Positions 8,709 through 20,177 are shown, counted from the first letter of the stretch. The stretch: DNA of 64,000 nucleotides from an uncultured Alphaproteobacteria bacterium (GCA_902572735.1 CACGGX010000001.1:1-64000), one strand, 5' to 3'. Numbers and translations: made by a program. Notes: generated from the sequence alone by a model not told the origin.

Positions 8709-10050
8709 TAAATTTCTTCAAACTTTCAACTGTCAAATTCATTTCTTCTTTTGTACCAATACTAATTCTCAAAAAATTGGGCAGATTATAACTATTTAAA
8801 CGCCTTATAATAATGCCATCATTCATAAGATGATTACTAATTTTCTCAGCTTCTTCTTCTGAAGTTTCAATTAAAGTAAAATTACCCTCAGTTTGTCTGG
8901 TTTTAATATTTAGAAGTTTGAGCTCTTTTTCAAACCAATCTTTAATTTCAGAATTTAATTTAACAGAGTTTTCAATATGTTCTTTATCCTCCAAAGCTTT
9001 AATTGCAAGAGACTGTGAAATAGTTGTCGTATTAAAAGGAGGTTTTATTTTATTAATTATATCAGCTATTTTTTGACTAGTATAACACCAGCCTACTCTT
9101 AAAGCTGCAAGTCCATATGTTTTTGAAAATGTTCTTGTTAAAATAATATTCTCATATTCATCCGTTAAACTAAATCCTTTATCATAATCGTCTTTTTGCA
9201 CATATTCGACATATGCCCCGTCTATAACAACTATAATATTTTTAGAAATACTATTCATTAATTTAACAAGTTGGTCTCTAGACAAATAAGTTCCGGTTGG
9301 ATTATTAGGTGATGCAATATAAATTACTTTAGTAGCGTCATTTGTTTGATCTATGAGATTTTCAATATTTAAATTGAAATTTACATCTTCCATAATTTTT
9401 TTTGGAACTGCACCAACTACTTTACTCACAATTGAATACATCTCAAAGCCGTGGTTTGCGTGAAGAATTTCATCGCCATCTTGACAAAATGCCAAAGCTG
9501 CAAATAATAAAACTTCATCTGAGCCAGAGCCAAGAATAATTCTATTACTATCAATAGAAAAATTTTTAGCTATTGCTTCTCTTAATGATGATCCATCAAT
9601 TTCTGGGTATCTATGTAAATCATGATTAAAATTTTTTGTTTCTAACATTTCAATTGCTTTCGGTGAAGCACCATAGGGATTTTCATTTGAAGAAAGTTTT
9701 ATAACTCTTTTATTGTTATTTAATTTTGCCTTACCACCTTTATAAACATTAATGTTTTCTATAGATCTTTTTGATTGAATATTTTCTTTAGTTAACTTCT
9801 GAAGTTTTTCAGAAGATTGAAAAATTTCTCTCCAAAGTCTAACAATGGTATCTTTCGGATAAGATCCTGTAAATTTAGAGCTTAATCTGTCGAGAATTTT
9901 TTGTTCTCTATCTAGATCAACAACAGAATTATCTTTTTTGTGTTTTCCTATTTCTAAAACAATTTTAGATCGATTAGATAATAAATATAAAATTTCATCA
10001 TCAATGTTATTAATTTTGCTTCTTAAATTGTCTAATTCTTTATTTTTCAT
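8701..10050 (-). CDS. Chorismate mutase fused to HisC-type aminotransferase
   Basis: 449 residues from the ATG at 10050; a TTG 42 bp further up is possible but the family start fits the ATG. Residues about 4-85 form an AroQ-type chorismate mutase helix bundle (LRSKINNIDDEILYLLSNR, then GKHK). From about 100 on it is a fold-type I aminotransferase of the histidinol-phosphate/aromatic family: SSNENPYGASP, YIASPNNPTGTY and the PLP-lysine loop TRTFSKTYGLAALRVGW. It probably makes prephenate and transaminates an aromatic keto acid and/or histidinol phosphate. In many alphaproteobacteria the mutase and hisC are separate neighbours of tyrC; here they are one chain. Confidence 0.88.
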   Translation of the reverse strand: MKNKELDNLRSKINNIDDEILYLLSNRSKIVLEIGKHKKDNSVVDLDREQKILDRLSSKFTGSYPKDTIVRLWREIFQSSEKLQKLTKENIQSKRSIENINVYKGGKAKLNNNKRVIKLSSNENPYGASPKAIEMLETKNFNHDLHRYPEIDGSSLREAIAKNFSIDSNRIILGSGSDEVLLFAALAFCQDGDEILHANHGFEMYSIVSKVVGAVPKKIMEDVNFNLNIENLIDQTNDATKVIYIASPNNPTGTYLSRDQLVKLMNSISKNIIVVIDGAYVEYVQKDDYDKGFSLTDEYENIILTRTFSKTYGLAALRVGWCYTSQKIADIINKIKPPFNTTTISQSLAIKALEDKEHIENSVKLNSEIKDWFEKELKLLNIKTRQTEGNFTLIETSEEEAEKISNHLMNDGIIIRRLNSYNLPNFLRISIGTKEEMNLTVESLKKFNV

Positions 10051-10128
10051 AATTTTGGACGTTTCTTTACAAACTATCTTACGATAAATCAAAATAAAGT
10101 AGTATTTAATTTAAAAAATGACGATTTA

Positions 10129-10156
10129 TTGACTTAGAAAGATATATAAATATAAG
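10129..10156 (+). promoter_or_regulatory. Sigma70-type promoter for the metX riboswitch transcript
   Basis: TTGACT at 10129-10134, a 16 bp spacer and TATAAG at 10151-10156. Transcription would begin near 10162, exactly where the SAM-II aptamer starts. It is one of the best promoter matches in the window and its position is supported by the riboswitch. Confidence 0.6.
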
Positions 10157-10162
10157 ACCGAT

Positions 10163-10216
10163 TATCACCGATTTGAGACAGCTTGCGGGTGGAGCAATAA
10201 TCAGCTAAAGCGTTTA
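10163..10216 (+). ncRNA. SAM-II riboswitch aptamer
   Basis: Matches the SAM-II (metA-motif) consensus: P1 strand TCACC (10165-10169), loop GATTTGAGACAGCTTGC, P1 return strand around GGTGG (10188-10192), an A-rich linker CAATAATCA, then AGCTAAAGCG that closes the pseudoknot. It lies directly before metX, the classic place for this class in alphaproteobacteria. When bound to S-adenosylmethionine it is expected to turn metX-metW off. Identification rests on conserved bases and P1 pairing done by eye. Confidence 0.85.
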
Positions 10217-10250
10217 CACTCCCCCTTCATTCTTTCAAATAGTGTTAAAC
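10212..10250 (+). promoter_or_regulatory. Expression-platform hairpin of the metX SAM-II riboswitch
   Basis: GTTTACACT (10212-10220) can pair with AGTGTTAAAC (10241-10250, one bulged T), forming a stem ten bases before the metX ATG. No U-run follows, so control is more likely at translation than termination. CTCCCCC (10219-10225) could alternatively pair with GGGTGGAG (10187-10194, one bulged U) in the aptamer, which would compete with P1 and with this hairpin. Confidence 0.5.
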
Positions 10251-10259
10251 TAAAAAGAT

Positions 10260-11408
10260 ATGAAAACAAGATTTACTACTGACACAAAACTTGAAAGCGA
10301 AATAGCCTATTTCGAGAATATTAATTTAAAAATAGAATCAGGAGATATAATAGATAGTTTTAAACTAGCATTCAAAACATATGGCAAATTAAATGCTGAT
10401 AAAACTAATGCTATTCTTGTTTGCCATGCTTTAACTGGAGATCAATATGTTGCTGGGAACAATCCCATTACTGGGAGAGAAGGTTGGTGGTCTAGAATGG
10501 TTGGACCTAATAAACCAATTGATACAAACAAATTTTTTGTAATTTGCTCAAATGTACTAGGCGGTTGTGCTGGCTCAACTGGTCCTAAAGAGTTACAAAA
10601 TGGCAGTGATGTTGCATATGGTGGTAATTTTCCTTCCGTAACAATAAAAGATATGGTGAAGGCTCAATCTTTATTGATTGAAAGTTTAAATATAGAAAAG
10701 TTATTTTCTGTCATTGGTGGTTCGATGGGAGCAATGCAAGCACTTCAATGGGCAATCGATTTTCCAGATAAAATTTTAAATATAATACATATTGCAGGCG
10801 CGTTAAAACATTCAGCTCAAAATATTGCATTTCATGAAGTTGGGCGACAGGCAATAATGAGTGATCCTATTTGGAAAAATGGAAAGTATTTTGAAAATAA
10901 TGAAGTGCCTGAAAGAGGTCTATCAGTAGCAAGAATGATTGCGCATATCACATATTTATCCGAAAATGCGATGCATAGAAAATTTGGAAGAAAACTTCAA
11001 TCAAGAGATATTATTTCTTTTGGATTTGATGCTGATTTTCAAGTTGAAAGTTATCTGAGATATCAAGGTAAATCATTTGTTGAAAGATTTGATGCAAATT
11101 CATATCTTTATTTAACAAGGGCTATGGATTATTTTGATCATGATGAAACATTTAGAAAAAATATTGAGTTTAGTCATAATCCCAATAACCATTTAAAATA
11201 TTTAATTGTCTCATTTACCTCGGATTGGTTATTCCCTACAATAGAAAGTAAAATGATTGTAAATCAATTAAATTCTCTATCAAGAGAAGTAAGCTTTCTA
11301 GAAATTGATACTGATAAAGGACATGATAGTTTTTTATTAGAAGAACCGCAGTTAGATGATGTAATAAAAGGTTTCCTAACAAACAACTTTGCGAAGATAG
11401 ATGAATAA
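10260..11408 (+). CDS. metX: Homoserine O-acetyltransferase
   Basis: Acylates homoserine for methionine synthesis; alpha/beta-hydrolase fold. 382 residues. The nucleophile elbow is GGSMGAM with Ser155; the partner Asp lies in FTSDWLFP and His in DKGHDSF near the C-terminus. CHALTGDQYVAG near 55-66 is the oxyanion region. Acetyl versus succinyl preference is not certain, since alphaproteobacterial MetX can use either. It follows the SAM-II riboswitch and overlaps metW by eight bases, so the pair is under S-adenosylmethionine control. Confidence 0.95.
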   Translation: MKTRFTTDTKLESEIAYFENINLKIESGDIIDSFKLAFKTYGKLNADKTNAILVCHALTGDQYVAGNNPITGREGWWSRMVGPNKPIDTNKFFVICSNVLGGCAGSTGPKELQNGSDVAYGGNFPSVTIKDMVKAQSLLIESLNIEKLFSVIGGSMGAMQALQWAIDFPDKILNIIHIAGALKHSAQNIAFHEVGRQAIMSDPIWKNGKYFENNEVPERGLSVARMIAHITYLSENAMHRKFGRKLQSRDIISFGFDADFQVESYLRYQGKSFVERFDANSYLYLTRAMDYFDHDETFRKNIEFSHNPNNHLKYLIVSFTSDWLFPTIESKMIVNQLNSLSREVSFLEIDTDKGHDSFLLEEPQLDDVIKGFLTNNFAKIDE

Positions 11409-12084
11409 AATTAATAGCATAAGAAAAGATTGGTCTCTTATTGAAACACTTATCGCAGAAGATAGAAAAATCCTAGATATTGGATGTGGTGACGGCGGTC
11501 TTATGGAACAATTAGAAAATAATCGTAACGCGATAACTCATGGCATTGAATTAAATAGAGATCTAGCTGCAAATGCTATCGCAAGAGGTTTCAATGTTGT
11601 ACATGGAAATGCCGAATTAGATTTGTCTCAATATTCAAATAATAGTTTTGATTATGTAATTTTAAGTCAAACTTTACAAGCAATGATGAAGCCCAAAGAT
11701 ATTCTGTATGAATTATTAAGAATAGGATCAAAAGCAATAGTTTCTTTTCCTAACTTTGGACATTGGAAAATAAGATTACAGCTTTTAATATCTGGAAAAA
11801 TGCCAGTAACAGAAAGTTTACCTTATACATGGTATGACACACCTAACATTCATTTTTTTACAATTAAGGATTTTTTGAATTTGTGTAATGAAATGAATAT
11901 TATGATTGAAAAAAGTATTGGATTAACATCAAAAGGTAAGCAATTTGATATAAGTGAATCAGTTACTGGAGTTAATTTTTTCACTCACGAAGCTATCTTT
12001 TTATTAAGTTATAAAAATTATGAACCAATAAAAATTAAATCATCAAAAAAAGTTTTTGCAAAAAATTCTGTTATTGCAAATTAG
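11401..12084 (+). CDS. metW: Methionine biosynthesis protein MetW
   Basis: 227 residues. SAM-methyltransferase-like fold with the motif ILDIGCGDGG at 24-33 and the family block SLPYTWYDTPNIHFFT in the middle. MetW is needed together with MetX for homoserine acylation in several Proteobacteria. It overlaps the end of metX by eight bases and is followed after seven bases by gloB. The last 20 residues or so are Lys-rich and look extra to the domain. Confidence 0.93.
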   Translation: MNKINSIRKDWSLIETLIAEDRKILDIGCGDGGLMEQLENNRNAITHGIELNRDLAANAIARGFNVVHGNAELDLSQYSNNSFDYVILSQTLQAMMKPKDILYELLRIGSKAIVSFPNFGHWKIRLQLLISGKMPVTESLPYTWYDTPNIHFFTIKDFLNLCNEMNIMIEKSIGLTSKGKQFDISESVTGVNFFTHEAIFLLSYKNYEPIKIKSSKKVFAKNSVIAN

Positions 12085-12091
12085 TTATTAG

Positions 12092-12844
12092 ATGAAAGTT
12101 GAAATTATAAATCAATTAAAAGATAACTACTCTTTTGTTTTATATAATGACACACTTAATAGCTGTGTTATAGATCCTGCTGATAGTAATCCTATATTAA
12201 ATTTTGCTCTTGAAAACAATTTAACCATAGAAGATATATTTATTACACATCATCATAAAGATCACACATCAGGTATAAAAGGAATACTTAATGCTTTTCC
12301 AGAAGTTAATATACACTCTCCAAGTGCTCAAATTGAAAATACAAGATTCGTTTTACGTGATGGAGATGAAGTCAACTCCTGCTTAAATACATTTAGAATA
12401 ATAAAAACACCCGGGCATACATTAGATCATATAATTTACTATGATGAAAACAATGGTGTTTTATTTTGTGGTGATACACTGTTCAGACTTGGTTGTGGTC
12501 GTGTGTTTGAAGGAACATTAAATGAAATGTTTAACAGTTTAAAAAAAATCAATGAGTTAGGTAAAAATACAATTATTTATTGTGGTCATGAATATACAAT
12601 AAGCAATTTAAATTTTCTTGAGAAAACACTCAAAAAAGAAAGTGCTTATTTGACAGTTAGAAACAAAATTAATGATGATTTAAATAATAAAGGAAAATCC
12701 GTACCTTTTTTATTAGAAGATGAAAAACAATATAACTTATTCCTGAATCAAAATTCAAAATTAGGTACTATAATTAAGAAAGAGCTAGGTTTTACAGACT
12801 TTGAATTGTTTGCTTATTTGCGAAAAGCAAAGGATAGCTTTTAA
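12092..12844 (+). CDS. gloB: Hydroxyacylglutathione hydrolase (glyoxalase II)
   Basis: Hydrolyses S-D-lactoylglutathione to D-lactate and glutathione in methylglyoxal detoxification. 250 residues. Metallo-beta-lactamase fold with the metal motif THHHKDH at 52-58, TPGHTLDHI near 108, FCGDTLFRLGCGR and YCGHEYT. The C-terminal part is the family's substrate-binding helical domain. It is third in the metX-metW-gloB group, a link seen in other alphaproteobacteria without an obvious metabolic reason. Confidence 0.93.
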   Translation: MKVEIINQLKDNYSFVLYNDTLNSCVIDPADSNPILNFALENNLTIEDIFITHHHKDHTSGIKGILNAFPEVNIHSPSAQIENTRFVLRDGDEVNSCLNTFRIIKTPGHTLDHIIYYDENNGVLFCGDTLFRLGCGRVFEGTLNEMFNSLKKINELGKNTIIYCGHEYTISNLNFLEKTLKKESAYLTVRNKINDDLNNKGKSVPFLLEDEKQYNLFLNQNSKLGTIIKKELGFTDFELFAYLRKAKDSF

Positions 12845-12880
12845 GGTCTTTATTTCCAGTATTTACGCCATATTTTTAAT

Positions 12881-12907
12881 TTGACTATTAGCATAGTTCA
12901 CTATAAA
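12881..12907 (+). promoter_or_regulatory. Candidate promoter of the rplU operon
   Basis: TTGACT at 12881-12886 and TATAAA at 12902-12907, spacer 15 bp, which is short. The predicted start near 12913 gives a leader of about 12 bases before the rplU ATG. It sits in the only gap ahead of a nine-gene run. Confidence 0.42.
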
Positions 12908-12924
12908 CCCCGCCATCAAAAGAT

Positions 12925-13446
12925 ATGTTAGCAATTTTCAAAACTGGTGGGAAGCAATACTCAGCAAGAGCTGGTCAGATACTTAAGGTAGAAAAACTTG
13001 AGGGATCCAAAGGTGATAAAGTGTCTATTACTGATGTATTAGCGATCAGTGATAAAAGCACAAATAGCTTAGGAGAGCCATTACTAAAAGATGCTTCAAT
13101 TGAAGCTAAAATTGTTGATCAAATCAGAGATAAAAAAATAATAGTTTTTAAAAAAAGAAAAAGACAAAATTACAGACTAACACAAGGTCATAGACAATAT
13201 CTAACTGTATTAAGAATTGAATCAATTTCTTATGGTGGAAAAAAGTCTACTGCTGAACCTGAAACAAAAAAAGTTAAAAAAACTGAAACTAAAGTTACTA
13301 AAGAAAAAATTGAATCTAAAGAGGTAAAAGTTGTAAAAAAGAAGACAGTTGCAAAAAAAGCAGTAAATAAAGCTTCACCTACTAAGAAAAAATCAGTAAA
13401 GAAAACTGTTAAAAAAACTGTTAAAACTAAAAAAGAAGATAAATAA
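12925..13446 (+). CDS. rplU: Ribosomal protein L21 with long basic tail
   Basis: Large-subunit protein that binds 23S rRNA. Residues 1-103 are the normal L21 domain ([29 protein letters not shown]). Residues about 104-173 are an added low-complexity tail made mostly of Lys, Thr, Val and Glu, ending in [11 protein letters not shown]. Such tails occur in other alphaproteobacterial L21 proteins but are variable. It shares its stop and the next start as TAATG with rpmA, so the two are coupled. Confidence 0.96.
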   Translation: MLAIFKTGGKQYSARAGQILKVEKLEGSKGDKVSITDVLAISDKSTNSLGEPLLKDASIEAKIVDQIRDKKIIVFKKRKRQNYRLTQGHRQYLTVLRIESISYGGKKSTAEPETKKVKKTETKVTKEKIESKEVKVVKKKTVAKKAVNKASPTKKKSVKKTVKKTVKTKKEDK

Positions 13447-13703
13447 TGGCAACGAAAAAAGCAGGTGGTAGTTCTAGGAATGGAAGAGACTCGGCGGGTC
13501 GAAGACTTGGAGTTAAGAAATTTGGCGGTGAAAACGTAATAGCAGGAAACATTATTATTAGGCAAAGAGGCACAAAGTTTCATCCAGGTGATAATGTTGG
13601 CATAGGTAAAGATCACACAATATTTGCTACAATAAATGGAAAAGTAGCTTTTAAAAAAACAAGAGTAAGAACTTTTGTATCAGTTGTTCCCACAGAACAA
13701 TAA
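13446..13703 (+). CDS. rpmA: Ribosomal protein L27
   Basis: 85 residues, normal length. The N-terminus [20 protein letters not shown] is the flexible arm that reaches the peptidyl-transferase centre; there is no extra leader of the kind cleaved in Firmicutes. [17 protein letters not shown] follows. It overlaps rplU by one base and is followed by obg, the common rplU-rpmA-obg order. Confidence 0.97.
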   Translation: MATKKAGGSSRNGRDSAGRRLGVKKFGGENVIAGNIIIRQRGTKFHPGDNVGIGKDHTIFATINGKVAFKKTRVRTFVSVVPTEQ

Positions 13704-13717
13704 TCCCAATTAATTAA

Positions 13718-15811
<2,094 letters not shown>

Positions 15812-15815
<4 letters not shown>

Positions 15816-17065
15816 GTATTGAAAATAATATTATTGAATTAGGCAAAAGAGCAAAATCTGCCTCTCTAAATATGAAAGTCTGTAGCAGTGATCAAAAAAA
15901 TCTTGCTTTAACAAAACTCACTAAAAATTTAGATAAAAATAGAAATAAAATTCTTGAAGCAAATAAAATAGATTTAGAAAATGGTGAAAAAAAATCTTTA
16001 GCTAAGCCTTTAATAAATAGACTTACATTAACTGAAAAATCTATTGATGGATTGATTACATCAATTGAAGATATAATCGAAATACCAGATCCAATTGGCG
16101 TTACGTTAGAAGAATGGGAAAGACCTAATGGTTTACAGTTTCGTAAAATTTCAACACCACTTGGTGTATTAGGCGTGATTTATGAATCCAGACCGAACGT
16201 CACTGTTGATGCGTCTTGTCTTTCCATAAAATCTGGTAATTGTATAATTTTAAGAGGTGGTAGTGATAGTTTTCATTCCTCTAAGGAGTTAGTAAATAAT
16301 ATTACAAATGCTTTCACGGAAGCTGGCCTCCCAGAACATTGTGTCCAAATGATTAATACACCTGAAAGAGAAGCGGTTGATCATTTACTAAGCATGAGAG
16401 ATTATGTTGACGTCATTATTCCTAGGGGTGGCAAAGGTTTGATTGAAAAAATTAATTCAGCAAGCAAAATACCCGTTATCAAACATTTAGACGGTATATG
16501 TCATGTGTATGTAGATAAAGATGCTGATTTAAGCATTGCAGAAAAAGTAGTTTTTAATAGTAAAATGAGGCGTCCTGAAATTTGTGGTGCTGCAGAAACA
16601 CTTTTAATTGATGAAAAAATTAAAGACGAAGCAATGAAAATATTAAAACCTCTAAAAGAAGTAAATTGTGAAATTCGAGGTGATGAATATATTCAGTCTT
16701 TAGATAGTGATTTTAAAACTGCAAGTGAAGAAGATTGGTCATTAGAATATTTAGATAAAATTTTATCAGTAAAAATTGTTTCAGGAGTTGATGAAGCGGT
16801 TAAGCATATAAATAATTATTCTTCTGGTCATACAGAAAGTATAATTACAGAAAGTAAAAAAACCTTTGAAAAATTTTATAATAAAATTGACAGCGCAATA
16901 ATACTTAAAAATGCATCTACACAATTTGCTGATGGCGGTGAATTTGGTTTTGGTGCTGAGATTGGAATCTCAACAGACAAAATACATGTAAGAGGACCAG
17001 TGGGAACAAAACATTTAACTACATTTAAATATGTAGTTAACGGTAGTGGTCAGGAAAGACCCTAA
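15812..17065 (+). CDS. proA: Glutamate-5-semialdehyde dehydrogenase
   Basis: Second step of proline synthesis: NADPH reduction of glutamyl-5-phosphate. 417 residues, aldehyde dehydrogenase fold. The catalytic Cys258 is in KMRRPEICGAAETLL; LGVLGVIYESRPNVT and ILRGGSDS bind cofactor. It is coupled to proB by an ATGA overlap, and to nadD, whose TTG start follows the proA stop with no gap. Confidence 0.96.
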
Positions 17066-17644
17066 TTGAAAAAGATTGGACTTCTGGGAGGATCTTTTGA
17101 TCCGCCACATCGAGGGCATCTATTTATTTCAAATGAAGCTAAAAAAGTATTACAGCTAGATGAAATTTGGTGGCTAGTTACACCTCAGAACCCTTTGAAG
17201 ATTTCAAAACCTGCAACATACGAAGAAAGATTACAAAATTGTAAACAAATTACAAAAAATTTTCCTATAAAAATATTAGAAGTAGAAAAAAAAATTAAAT
17301 CTCAATATTCTTATCAAACAATTAAATTTCTTATTCAATATTATAAAAATATTAAATTTTTTTGGTTAATGGGTGCAGACAATTTAGTTAATTTTCACGA
17401 ATGGGAAAAATGGCAATCAATTTTTCAAATTATCTCTATTGTTATTTTTAGAAGACATGGATATAATACAAATGCTTTGAAAAGTGTTGCAGCAAAAAAA
17501 TTTATTCATCATAAATATATAGCGCAAGACATAGAATATTTTTCAAAAAAAATTCCTGCATGGACTTTGATACAAAATAAAGAAATTAAAATTTCATCAT
17601 CTGAAATTAGAAATCAAAGAAATAAATTAAGAGGCAAATATTAA
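17066..17644 (+). CDS. nadD: Nicotinate-nucleotide adenylyltransferase
   Basis: Adenylates nicotinate mononucleotide in NAD synthesis. 192 residues. The nucleotidyltransferase motif GGSFDPPHRGH is at residues 8-18 and the closing ISSSEIRNQ near the C-terminus. The start is TTG, set by homology and by direct contact with the proA stop. It is followed by rsfS, the widespread nadD-rsfS pair. Confidence 0.94.
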   Translation: MKKIGLLGGSFDPPHRGHLFISNEAKKVLQLDEIWWLVTPQNPLKISKPATYEERLQNCKQITKNFPIKILEVEKKIKSQYSYQTIKFLIQYYKNIKFFWLMGADNLVNFHEWEKWQSIFQIISIVIFRRHGYNTNALKSVAAKKFIHHKYIAQDIEYFSKKIPAWTLIQNKEIKISSSEIRNQRNKLRGKY

Positions 17645-17657
17645 TAAAATTACTTCA

Positions 17658-17993
17658 TTGACAGAAAATATTGTATCAATACTAAGTGATGCAAAAGCTG
17701 AAGATATAAAAGTTATTGATTTATCAAACAAATCATCCGTTGCTGATGCTTTTGTGATTGCTACCTGTAGATCAACTAGACATTCAGATGCTACAGCAGA
17801 CGAAATGGTAAAAAAATTAAAAAAATTAGGGATAAAATGTCCAAATCCTGAAGGAAGACCTCAATGTGACTGGATAATTGTTGATGCAGGTGAGATCATT
17901 GTTCATTTGTTTCGACAAGAAATTAGAGAATTATACGCATTAGAAAAATTATGGGAAGTAAGCTTTGATTCTTCACAAACTAAACTAGCTTAA
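17658..17993 (+). CDS. rsfS: Ribosomal silencing factor RsfS
   Basis: Binds L14 and blocks subunit joining when nutrients are low. 111 residues; DUF143 motifs include VIDLSNKSSVADAFVIATC and CDWIIVDAGEIIVHLFR. The best start is a TTG at 17658, 13 bases after nadD; no ATG fits. The typical conserved Trp-rich end (ALEKLW) is present. The length is normal for the family. Confidence 0.93.
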   Translation: MTENIVSILSDAKAEDIKVIDLSNKSSVADAFVIATCRSTRHSDATADEMVKKLKKLGIKCPNPEGRPQCDWIIVDAGEIIVHLFRQEIRELYALEKLWEVSFDSSQTKLA

Positions 17994-17998
17994 AGTAT

Positions 17999-19294
17999 AT
18001 GATAATTTCAAAAAACGTATTTTTAAAAGTAATACTACTACTCACGCTCATTACACTTCTTGCACCTAAAACATATGGATCTTCTTCAGATGAAGAAAAA
18101 TATAAATATTTAGATCTATTTGGTCAGGTATTTGACAGGGTAAGATCATCCTATGTAGAAGAGGTTACGGATCAAGAATTAATTGAAAAAGCGATTGATG
18201 GAATGTTGTCAGGTTTAGATCCTCATTCTGGTTTTATGAATGAAGAAGTATTTCAAGAAATGCAAATGGATACAGAGGGTAAATTTGGTGGATTAGGTAT
18301 AGAAATTACCATGGAAGAAGGTTTTGTAAAAGTCATTGCTCCGATTGAAGATACACCAGCATATGAAGCTGGAGTTCTTGCTGGTGATTACATTATTCAA
18401 ATAGATGAAACACCTGTTTTTGGTCTAACTCTAAATGAAGCCGTTGAATTAATGAGAGGTAAAAAAGGTGAGCCAATTTTAATTACTATTTCGAGAGCAA
18501 ATACTGAACCCTTTGAGATTGAAATTATTAGAGATTATATAAAAATTAGATCAGTAAAAAATGAAGTACTTAATAATATTGGATATTTAAGAATAACATC
18601 TTTTAACGAACAAACAGAAAGTGGACTTCTTGATGCAATAAAAAAAATTGAAAAAGAAAACCAAATTAAAGGTTATGTTTTAGATGTACGGTCTAACCCA
18701 GGCGGTCTTCTTACTCAAGCAGTTAAGGTAACAGATATATTCTTGGAAAGAGGAGAAATTGTTTCAACAAGAGGTAGAGATAAAAAAGATATTAGAAGAT
18801 ATCGTGCAAAGAAGTCTGATAGAACTAATGGTAAGCCACTTGTTGTAATTATTGATGGAGGTTCTGCATCTGCATCTGAAATTGTTGCAGGCGCACTTCA
18901 AGATCATAAAAGAGCAATCATTATAGGTACACAATCTTTTGGAAAGGGTTCAGTCCAAACAATAATTCCTTTTCAGGTTTCAAATAGTGATAATCTAACT
19001 GGTATAAGACTAACTACTGCTAGATATTATACTCCCTCAGGTGAATCAATCCAAGGTAAGGGCATTGTACCAGATATAATCATTGAACAAGGAGAATTTG
19101 AATCTTTTAATTATAAAAGATTTTCTGAATCAGATTTAAAAGACTCGCTTGATAAAAATAATGAAGAAAATGTAGAAGAAATTGAAGATAATGAGTTAAG
19201 TGAGTTTGAAAAACGATTGGAAGTTGATTATCAACTTCGCAGAGCTTTTGATCTTGTGCAAGGTGTCAGTCTCTTTAATGAAACTCAAGAATAG
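17999..19294 (+). CDS. ctpA: S41-family C-terminal processing peptidase
   Basis: Periplasmic serine protease of the CtpA/Prc family. 431 residues. N-terminal hydrophobic signal or anchor at about 7-27, PDZ domain near 90-165 with GGLGIEI, then the S41 core: LDVRSNPGGLL, catalytic Ser291 in GGSASASE and Lys316 in SFGKGSVQT. Glu/Asn-rich segments near the C-terminus follow the protease domain. It lies between rsfS and rppH; some alphaproteobacteria have a murein hydrolase activator (envC-like) just before ctpA, which is missing here. Confidence 0.93.
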   Translation: MIISKNVFLKVILLLTLITLLAPKTYGSSSDEEKYKYLDLFGQVFDRVRSSYVEEVTDQELIEKAIDGMLSGLDPHSGFMNEEVFQEMQMDTEGKFGGLGIEITMEEGFVKVIAPIEDTPAYEAGVLAGDYIIQIDETPVFGLTLNEAVELMRGKKGEPILITISRANTEPFEIEIIRDYIKIRSVKNEVLNNIGYLRITSFNEQTESGLLDAIKKIEKENQIKGYVLDVRSNPGGLLTQAVKVTDIFLERGEIVSTRGRDKKDIRRYRAKKSDRTNGKPLVVIIDGGSASASEIVAGALQDHKRAIIIGTQSFGKGSVQTIIPFQVSNSDNLTGIRLTTARYYTPSGESIQGKGIVPDIIIEQGEFESFNYKRFSESDLKDSLDKNNEENVEEIEDNELSEFEKRLEVDYQLRRAFDLVQGVSLFNETQE

Positions 19295-19296
19295 TA

Positions 19297-19767
19297 TTGA
19301 AAAAAAAATATAGAAAATGCGTGGGAATGATGATTCTCAATGCTAAAAATCAAATTTTAGTAGGTCGAAGATTAGATCATCCAAGTGGATATTGGCAAAT
19401 GCCTCAAGGTGGTATCGATGAAAATGAAAATCCTGAAGAAGCAGTTTGGAGAGAAATGATGGAAGAGATTGGTACGAATAATGCATCTTTGATTAATTCA
19501 TCTCAAGAATGGATCTCATATGACATACCTACAGAAACACTCAAGACATTACCTTGGGGTGATAAATACATAGGTCAAATTCAAAAGTGGTTTTTATTTC
19601 GTTTTACAGGAATTGATAACGACATAAATGTAGGAACAGAAAATCCTGAGTTTAGTGAATGGAAATGGATGGACTATGATGAAATTAGCCAAAACGCAGT
19701 ACCATTTAAAAGAAATGTTTATATAAAAATTCAAAAAGAATTTAGAAGTAATTTGGTTAAAGTTTAA
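19297..19767 (+). CDS. rppH: RNA pyrophosphohydrolase
   Basis: Nudix enzyme that removes pyrophosphate from the 5' end of mRNA, starting decay. 156 residues. The Nudix box is GGIDENENPEEAVWREMMEE at about 37-56, preceded by YWQMPQ. The start is a TTG at 19297 two bases after ctpA; this gives KYRKCVGMMILN, the family N-terminus, while the first ATG would cut into the domain. It is the last gene of the rplU-to-rppH run. Confidence 0.93.
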   Translation: MKKKYRKCVGMMILNAKNQILVGRRLDHPSGYWQMPQGGIDENENPEEAVWREMMEEIGTNNASLINSSQEWISYDIPTETLKTLPWGDKYIGQIQKWFLFRFTGIDNDINVGTENPEFSEWKWMDYDEISQNAVPFKRNVYIKIQKEFRSNLVKV

Positions 19768-19789
19768 TTTAGAAAGAAATTAAATTTTA
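19760..19789. terminator. A/T-only hairpin between convergent rppH and atpC
   Basis: TTTAATTT (19763-19770) and AAATTAAA (19777-19784) are perfect inverted repeats around AGAAAG, and two or three more pairs are possible outside. T-runs flank it on the plus side (TTTTAT). It covers the end of rppH and the 12 bp before the atpC stop, so it could end both transcripts. Confidence 0.5.
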
Positions 19790-20177
19790 TCGTAATAATT
19801 TACATTTATTGCTTCTAATTTTGCTTTAGCTGCAGAAAGTTGTTCCTCTGATTCTTTACCTTCCTTATTTTCTAATTCTTGTATTTCTTTTTCAATTGAT
19901 GTTTTTTCTAAAGAATTAACTTCAACAACACTTTCTGCAAGAACAATACATTTTTCAGGATTGATTTCTACAAAACCACCAGAAACAAAAAAGGATTTAA
20001 TTAAATTTTTATCTTCACTGTATACCATTACTCTTCCTGGTCTAAGAGAGGACATGACCTTACTATGTCCTGGTAAAATACCTAAGTCGCCATCTTTACC
20101 AGGGACAATTACAGTACCAACTTCATCATTGAAGACAAGGTTTTCTGGAGAAACTAAATCAAAAGAAATTGTTGCCA

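Noticed and set aside
8701..10092. Longer start for the chorismate mutase-HisC fusion at TTG 10092
   Set aside because: The extra 14 residues (MIYRKIVCKETSKI) precede the normal domain start and the ATG at 10050 fits family length.
10216..10259. Second (SAM-V) aptamer after SAM-II, as in some marine bacteria
   Set aside because: The 44 bases before metX form a simple hairpin and lack SAM-V core bases.
13230..13616. 128-codon minus-strand frame across rplU and rpmA
   Set aside because: It is antisense to the Lys-rich L21 tail; its Phe/Val-rich sequence is the mirror of AAA/AAG codons, not a membrane protein.
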